Shown piece after piece: positions 59,768-64,000 of a DNA stretch of 64,000 bases (its first letter is position 1; every line of letters starts with the position of its first letter). This stretch comes from CAUPWF01 sp964367905. Lineage in GTDB: Bacteria; Bacillota; Clostridia; Lachnospirales; Lachnospiraceae. Position numbers and translations under genes: made by a program. The notes below the pieces were generated by a model, which ran no database searches, had not been told where the DNA came from, and saw nothing but the letters and a program-made list of their open reading frames with translations. The stretch spans positions 10,645 through 74,644 of the forward strand of contig CAYIZP010000012.1 of NCBI GenBank assembly GCA_964367905.1, read 5' to 3'.

Positions 59768-60388
59768 TTAAATCAATTCACACATTCTATCAATAAATTT
59801 TTGAAAATCTTCCGATGTCATTTTTTCAGTCTGAATCAAATATAGGTAATCGTACAAATTAGGTAATAACGGTATCCCTGTCATCTCCTTGGCAAATGCA
59901 TGTGCTGCTATCTCACAACATTTATTAATCTGTGCATATTTTTTCCACCCCAGGATTGAGAAGCGTTCCACTGGCAACAACTCAGCGACGATTGACACTC
60001 CATTTTTATACTCCCAAAAATGATAGAACTCATGTGCTAAATGCACGTGTAAGGCTTGTTTATACGTTAAACATTCGCCCTCCCAACAACTATATTTCGC
60101 CAGTTCCCGAATAGACTCCTGATAAACGCTAACTCGACATTCCGAACTACTCATAGTTGCTTGGCCTCTAAGCACAACTCCATAGCTACCTTTTCCCGAA
60201 TCAAGATAGTCGATGGATATACCCTCTTCTCCATAAATTTCTTCTATGTTTTTACCCTGAAACTTCTTCGCTATCTTAATGCCTTGTTCCAACGACTTGT
60301 CTATATAGTATGACAAATATTCCTTTCTTATCTTATGAAATAATAAATCATTCGATAATTCACACATTGCTAGTACTCTATCATTCAT
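59768..60388 (-). CDS. Zincin-like hypothetical protein (HEFYH motif)
   Basis: 206 residues. Near the middle is VHLAHEFYHFWEY with the zinc protease motif HExxH (His119, Glu120, His123), and NKCCEIAAHAFAKEM supplies a likely third ligand, Glu159. The arrangement resembles the ImmA/IrrE-type and related small metalloproteases. No signal peptide is present, so it should act in the cytoplasm. It lies between the hydantoinase-like gene (15 bases downstream of it) and the ROK kinase gene. Its substrate is unknown. Confidence 0.7.
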   Translation of the reverse strand: MNDRVLAMCELSNDLLFHKIRKEYLSYYIDKSLEQGIKIAKKFQGKNIEEIYGEEGISIDYLDSGKGSYGVVLRGQATMSSSECRVSVYQESIRELAKYSCWEGECLTYKQALHVHLAHEFYHFWEYKNGVSIVAELLPVERFSILGWKKYAQINKCCEIAAHAFAKEMTGIPLLPNLYDYLYLIQTEKMTSEDFQKFIDRMCELI

Positions 60389-60403
60389 ACAAGCTCCCTA
60401 TCT

Positions 60404-62542
60404 CTACTGTTTATATGCTACAACCAAAATATTATCTTCCTCTGTTAGCAATTCGGTTTCTAAATCAAAAATAGAATATAGCTGTTCTATCGTGTGCATT
60501 CCAGTCAGGTCCAGCATCTTTTCCTTATAGAATACAAATACTTTTGGAATTGTAGCATTGGCATCTGAATATACTGTGTTTTCTTCCAAGAACTGAGGCA
60601 AAACATTATTTTTATTAGATTTAGGGAACATAATGTGATTTGCTTTTTCCTTACGCAAACGCACAACTCCCTCTCTATCTACAATAGCTAAAGCCTGTTG
60701 TTTTACCTTAAATAAGCCTAATTTCTTCTTCTCTTGTATGCTTTCATATAAATGCCAACGACCTGTTTCGCATATATACTTTGTTTCTTCCTTTTTGGCA
60801 GACATTGAGCTCGCTGCGATCTCTCCAAGCTCCTCTTGAGATAATTCCCCTGCCGATAAATCTTTCTGTCTAAATTCAGTCGCTCCTGTCGCGATTGCTC
60901 TTAGGATATTTTTTTGAGAGTCAATTTCGATTGCTACATCTACGGTTTCCTCTTTCGCTCCTGACGTAACAATACGTTCAATAATATCTGCTCGAATCTT
61001 CTTGATGTCCTCTTCGTTCGGATTGAGTACAGTTCTTTCCAACTGCTCCCTTACCATAGCTAACGCAACACCAATCGTGGAAATATACGGTGCATTTCTT
61101 GCCATCTGGCTTTTCACATCTAATCTTTCTGCTAGCGAATTAACAATAACAGCTCCACTACCACCACCACCGACAAGTGAAATGAATTTTCTATCCAATT
61201 CATACTCATCGATTAAATCTTCCACCACTTCTGCCAATTTATCCATGGCCAAATCCATAACCTTGCGTGCAGCTTCCCGACCGGTTAAGCCTACATATTC
61301 TCCTAAAATCTCCCATGCCTTTTCATTGCTTTCTGGGTTTCCATATGCATAATCCCCCTCTGGAACATAACCTAGGAGATTTGCTACCCCTGCGAGAGTA
61401 TAGGAATATGCGTCTCCACTTGGGGTAACCATCGTCGCATACTCACAAGGATCGCCTGGTCGTGGGCTGACTAAGACTATTTTGCCATCTATTATCTTTC
61501 CGCTTGACACAAAACATTCATAATCTTTCCCTGCAATATGGGCACTTCTAGGTCCAACATCTACAATTTTTCCGTCTTGAATTCGAATCATACTGCCACC
61601 TGCTACTCCTAGCGTACGTACATCAAGACTTTGAAGATATGTTTTATGCCCACCTACTTGTGCGTATTTAATCATAACCTTTCCATTTTTGATAACACTG
61701 ATATCAACACTAGTACCGCCCGCTTCAAAAAAAATACCATCTGAAACTTTTTCGTACATTAACGCTCCTGCCACTCCTGCCGCTAACCCTGAAAGCATGG
61801 TTAAAATTGGTCGATTACGAACTTCTTCTATGCTCATAACACCACCATCACAACGCATGATCATTAAATTCGAATCAATCTTCGTATCACGAACTGCCTG
61901 TTCTGTCATATTTGCAGTTTCCATCATTTTAGGTATCAAGCTTGCATTAACTACTGCTGTTCGCGTACGCATCTTCAATCCATATAATTGACTGATTTCA
62001 TGTCCACCTGTGGCATAAATCCCTTTCTCTTTGGCAGCTTCTGTTACACGCGATTCGTTATATGGATTATCTACACTGAAGGCTTCGCTAGCTACGATTA
62101 CCTCTGCACCCTTATCTTGCAATTCTTTCACCGCATTTTTAATCACTTCATCTGACAGGTCTTTACTATCACGAAATGTATGAACACTATTTAAGTATTT
62201 TTTTGGTGCTAATTCGATTTTTTCAACTGCAGTTTCATTTTTTGCACTTCTCACATCCATACCTGTTGCCATGCCTAGTATTCCTACATTTGCAACATCT
62301 CCTTCTAACAAAGCATTTGTCGCCTGTGTAGTTCCATGTGCAATGAAAGTTACATTTTCTGGTTTTATCTTATATTCTTCCATGAGTGATGAAATAATAT
62401 TGACCACACCATGCGCTACTCCTTCTTCATGAGTTGTTGGTATTTTTCTTTTTGCCATGACCTCATATGTTTCACTGTCGATAATAACCGCATCTGTAAA
62501 TGTACCACCCACATCAATCCCAATTCTAACCTTTTTATCCAT
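60404..62542 (-). CDS. Hydantoinase/oxoprolinase family protein (HyuA-like)
   Basis: 712 residues. The N-terminus RIGIDVGGTFTDAVI and AHGTTQATNALLEGD are the ATP-binding motifs of the hydantoinase A/5-oxoprolinase group. The central Hydantoinase_A domain has FEAGGTSVDISVI and LVGGGGSGAVIV. No HyuB-type partner is present, so this is the single-gene form whose reaction is unsettled; it could hydrolyse a cyclic amide or carboxylate a ketone with ATP. Start follows GTAGGAGG. A stable stem-loop lies between it and the transporter gene upstream. Confidence 0.87.
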   Translation of the reverse strand: MDKKVRIGIDVGGTFTDAVIIDSETYEVMAKRKIPTTHEEGVAHGVVNIISSLMEEYKIKPENVTFIAHGTTQATNALLEGDVANVGILGMATGMDVRSAKNETAVEKIELAPKKYLNSVHTFRDSKDLSDEVIKNAVKELQDKGAEVIVASEAFSVDNPYNESRVTEAAKEKGIYATGGHEISQLYGLKMRTRTAVVNASLIPKMMETANMTEQAVRDTKIDSNLMIMRCDGGVMSIEEVRNRPILTMLSGLAAGVAGALMYEKVSDGIFFEAGGTSVDISVIKNGKVMIKYAQVGGHKTYLQSLDVRTLGVAGGSMIRIQDGKIVDVGPRSAHIAGKDYECFVSSGKIIDGKIVLVSPRPGDPCEYATMVTPSGDAYSYTLAGVANLLGYVPEGDYAYGNPESNEKAWEILGEYVGLTGREAARKVMDLAMDKLAEVVEDLIDEYELDRKFISLVGGGGSGAVIVNSLAERLDVKSQMARNAPYISTIGVALAMVREQLERTVLNPNEEDIKKIRADIIERIVTSGAKEETVDVAIEIDSQKNILRAIATGATEFRQKDLSAGELSQEELGEIAASSMSAKKEETKYICETGRWHLYESIQEKKKLGLFKVKQQALAIVDREGVVRLRKEKANHIMFPKSNKNNVLPQFLEENTVYSDANATIPKVFVFYKEKMLDLTGMHTIEQLYSIFDLETELLTEEDNILVVAYKQ

Positions 62543-62557
62543 CCTTACCTCCTACGT

Positions 62558-62607
62558 TGAAATCCTACAAACCTTGTATTACCAATGACAAAGTGTGTAG
62601 GATTTCA
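62558..62607 (-). other. Stem-loop in the leader of the hydantoinase-like gene
   Basis: On the minus strand TGAAATCCTACA and TGTAGGATTTCA, 12 bases each, enclose a second stem CTTTGT/ACAAGG. No T-run follows, and the GTAGGAGG ribosome site begins within a few bases of the 3' arm. It may control translation or mRNA processing between the two genes. Confidence 0.6.
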
Positions 62608-62646
62608 TTTCATTATATCTCGATTCTATTAGCCTTTTCCTACTAG

Positions 62647-63930
62647 TTAGAGTGTAACAAAGAAAGTCGCAATCGCTAATCCAATCAGTGTAGAAGCCAT
62701 AATCCATAATATTGTTTTTCTCAAATATGTATTAACATCCACTTTTGTAAAATCAGACACCCATACATTGTGTGAGTTTGTTGGATCACAAACTGCTTGA
62801 ACATTGGAATCTAATCTTAATGCGACCATAGCTGCAACTGGATTCATCCCTGATGCTGCTAGCAATGCTACAATTCCACTTCCTAATCCCCATACATTAA
62901 GTGGTCCACGATAAATAGCAAGAATACTCAATAATCCAAATGTTAGAACAAACATAATTGCACTTGTCGGAAGAATTGCAGTGATAACTGGTGCAAGCAC
63001 CGCTGAAACCTCTGCTGACATAACTGAATTTAACACCATTCCAATACCACTCATTAACGCAATTGCACCAGCGGTATCTTGGATCCCCTCAATAAAAGCA
63101 CCAGAAACAACCTGCACCACATTCTTAGGTGTCGATAAAGCAAGTGTTATGATAATTCCAATAAAAATAGACGGAACCAACGGTAGTGAAAAACCAAATA
63201 CCAAAACAACTGGTATCACTGGACTTATCAATGCAATACTTCTAACATTTTTCTCTCCACTTACATCTGCTGAAGGCATCGCCCATGCCTTGCGGGTTTT
63301 TCCTCCTTTCAAGATGGAATAAGAAATCCATACTACTGCCACTATGATTAGCGGAATTCCACATAACCATGAATAAGATGTAACTGTTTCTAGTGGTAGC
63401 CCTAATGTATCAATATAAATTCCTAAAGTACCTACACTAAATGTAACTCCAATCGCATTCGAAAATAAAAGTACCACTCCCGCCACAACTGGACTCACCC
63501 CTGCTGATATCATAATTGGAATAATAATTGTTCCAACAAGAATTACCATTCCGAGACCATTAGATGCAGCGAAAATAACTGAACAAACAACTAGAAAAGC
63601 TAGTGCAATCGGTAATGGTCTATCACCTGCTAACTCAGCTGCCTTACGAATCATCGTACGTGTAATGCCTACCTTCGTTAGAAGTTTTCCGAACCAACCT
63701 CCATAGATAATACCAGCTATCGCTGTTCCCATTCTCATTGCTCCGCTTTCAATTACTGTTCCTGCAACTGATGTCGCTTCTGGATCAGATGAAATGAATG
63801 GAATACCTGCCACTAAAGCAATACTGATCGCCATAATTGGTAGTGCCAGAATTGTTGGTAATTTACGTGTCATCATCAATGCCACACAAATCCCAAAAAT
63901 CAAAAAGATACCTACTGCTTGAATAACCAT
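62647..63930 (-). CDS. Ion-transporter superfamily permease (citrate/gluconate type)
   Basis: 427 residues with about twelve membrane segments and two similar halves, the second beginning near residue 215. Motifs such as AASNGLGMVILVGTIIIP and LALLAASGMNP-like repeats fit the CitMHS/GntP-like ion transporters. Gene order suggests that it imports the substrate of the hydantoinase-like protein encoded next. Ribosome site GAGGAGG precedes the ATG. Confidence 0.8.
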   Translation of the reverse strand: MVIQAVGIFLIFGICVALMMTRKLPTILALPIMAISIALVAGIPFISSDPEATSVAGTVIESGAMRMGTAIAGIIYGGWFGKLLTKVGITRTMIRKAAELAGDRPLPIALAFLVVCSVIFAASNGLGMVILVGTIIIPIMISAGVSPVVAGVVLLFSNAIGVTFSVGTLGIYIDTLGLPLETVTSYSWLCGIPLIIVAVVWISYSILKGGKTRKAWAMPSADVSGEKNVRSIALISPVIPVVLVFGFSLPLVPSIFIGIIITLALSTPKNVVQVVSGAFIEGIQDTAGAIALMSGIGMVLNSVMSAEVSAVLAPVITAILPTSAIMFVLTFGLLSILAIYRGPLNVWGLGSGIVALLAASGMNPVAAMVALRLDSNVQAVCDPTNSHNVWVSDFTKVDVNTYLRKTILWIMASTLIGLAIATFFVTL

Positions 63931-64000
63931 AAAAATATACCTCCTCTAGTATAATAATGATGTAGTCAATAAGACTACTTGGTTTACAAGTTTCTATATA
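63931..64000. promoter_or_regulatory. Upstream region of the transporter gene with a dyad
   Basis: GTAGTC (63962-63967) and GACTAC (63973-63978) form a perfect inverted repeat about 35 bases before the ATG. A second, CTTG/CAAG, lies beyond it. This may be an operator. The promoter probably continues past the window edge. Confidence 0.4.

Overview
The window looks like chromosome of a low-GC, Gram-positive anaerobe of the class Clostridia, most likely a relative of the Lachnospiraceae. The reasons are the AT-rich sequence, the strong AGGAGG-type ribosome binding sites, a FabK-type fatty acid operon, MutS2, corrinoid methyl-transfer genes and many small toxin-antitoxin and palindromic repeat elements. 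This is inference from gene content; no 16S rRNA gene is present.

Region 1 (1-7350, minus strand) is a type II fatty acid synthesis operon in transcription order fabH, acpP, fabK, fabD, fabG, fabF, accB, fabZ, accC. accC runs off the left edge. A promoter with an overlapping palindrome lies in front of fabH, and a structured intergenic repeat separates acpP from fabK. Region 2 (7350-14300, minus strand) has two tandem membrane-bound diguanylate cyclases, thioredoxin reductase, a CASTOR/POLLUX-like ion channel with RCK-type domains and a MATE exporter. A tRNA-Arg(ACG) and an Rpn-type nuclease gene follow.

Region 3 (15809-23469) is a corrinoid methyl-transfer locus: an iron-sulfur ASKHA reactivation protein, a cobalamin-binding protein, a divergent PocR/AraC regulator, two uroporphyrinogen-decarboxylase-family methyltransferases (one with an added thioredoxin-like domain) and a CobW-type GTPase. 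No MttB, MtaB or MtmB-type methyltransferase is visible, so the substrate is open.

Region 4 (23600-42500) is accessory. It holds lipoproteins, gene remnants, an internally deleted second Rpn copy, an orphan trpB, two two-component systems, an ABC transporter, two unrelated Fic modules back to back, a broken YefM/RelE pair, an AAC(3)-like acetyltransferase, an intact RelE/YefM-type pair and an MNT/HEPN pair.

Region 5 (42600-56400) is mostly housekeeping: L-lactate dehydrogenase, RlmD, YhaM, a membrane-anchored HtrA-like protein that appears catalytically dead, divergent MutS2, a two-component system, a MerR-family regulator, an AEC transporter and an M18 aminopeptidase. Three REP-like palindromes occur across regions 4 and 5, and two of them touch the ends of genes.

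Region 6 (56400-64000) carries an AAA+/DUF4143 ATPase with phased promoter repeats, a HhH-GPD-like orphan, and a minus-strand cluster of transporter, hydantoinase/oxoprolinase-like protein, HEFYH zincin-like protein and ROK kinase.
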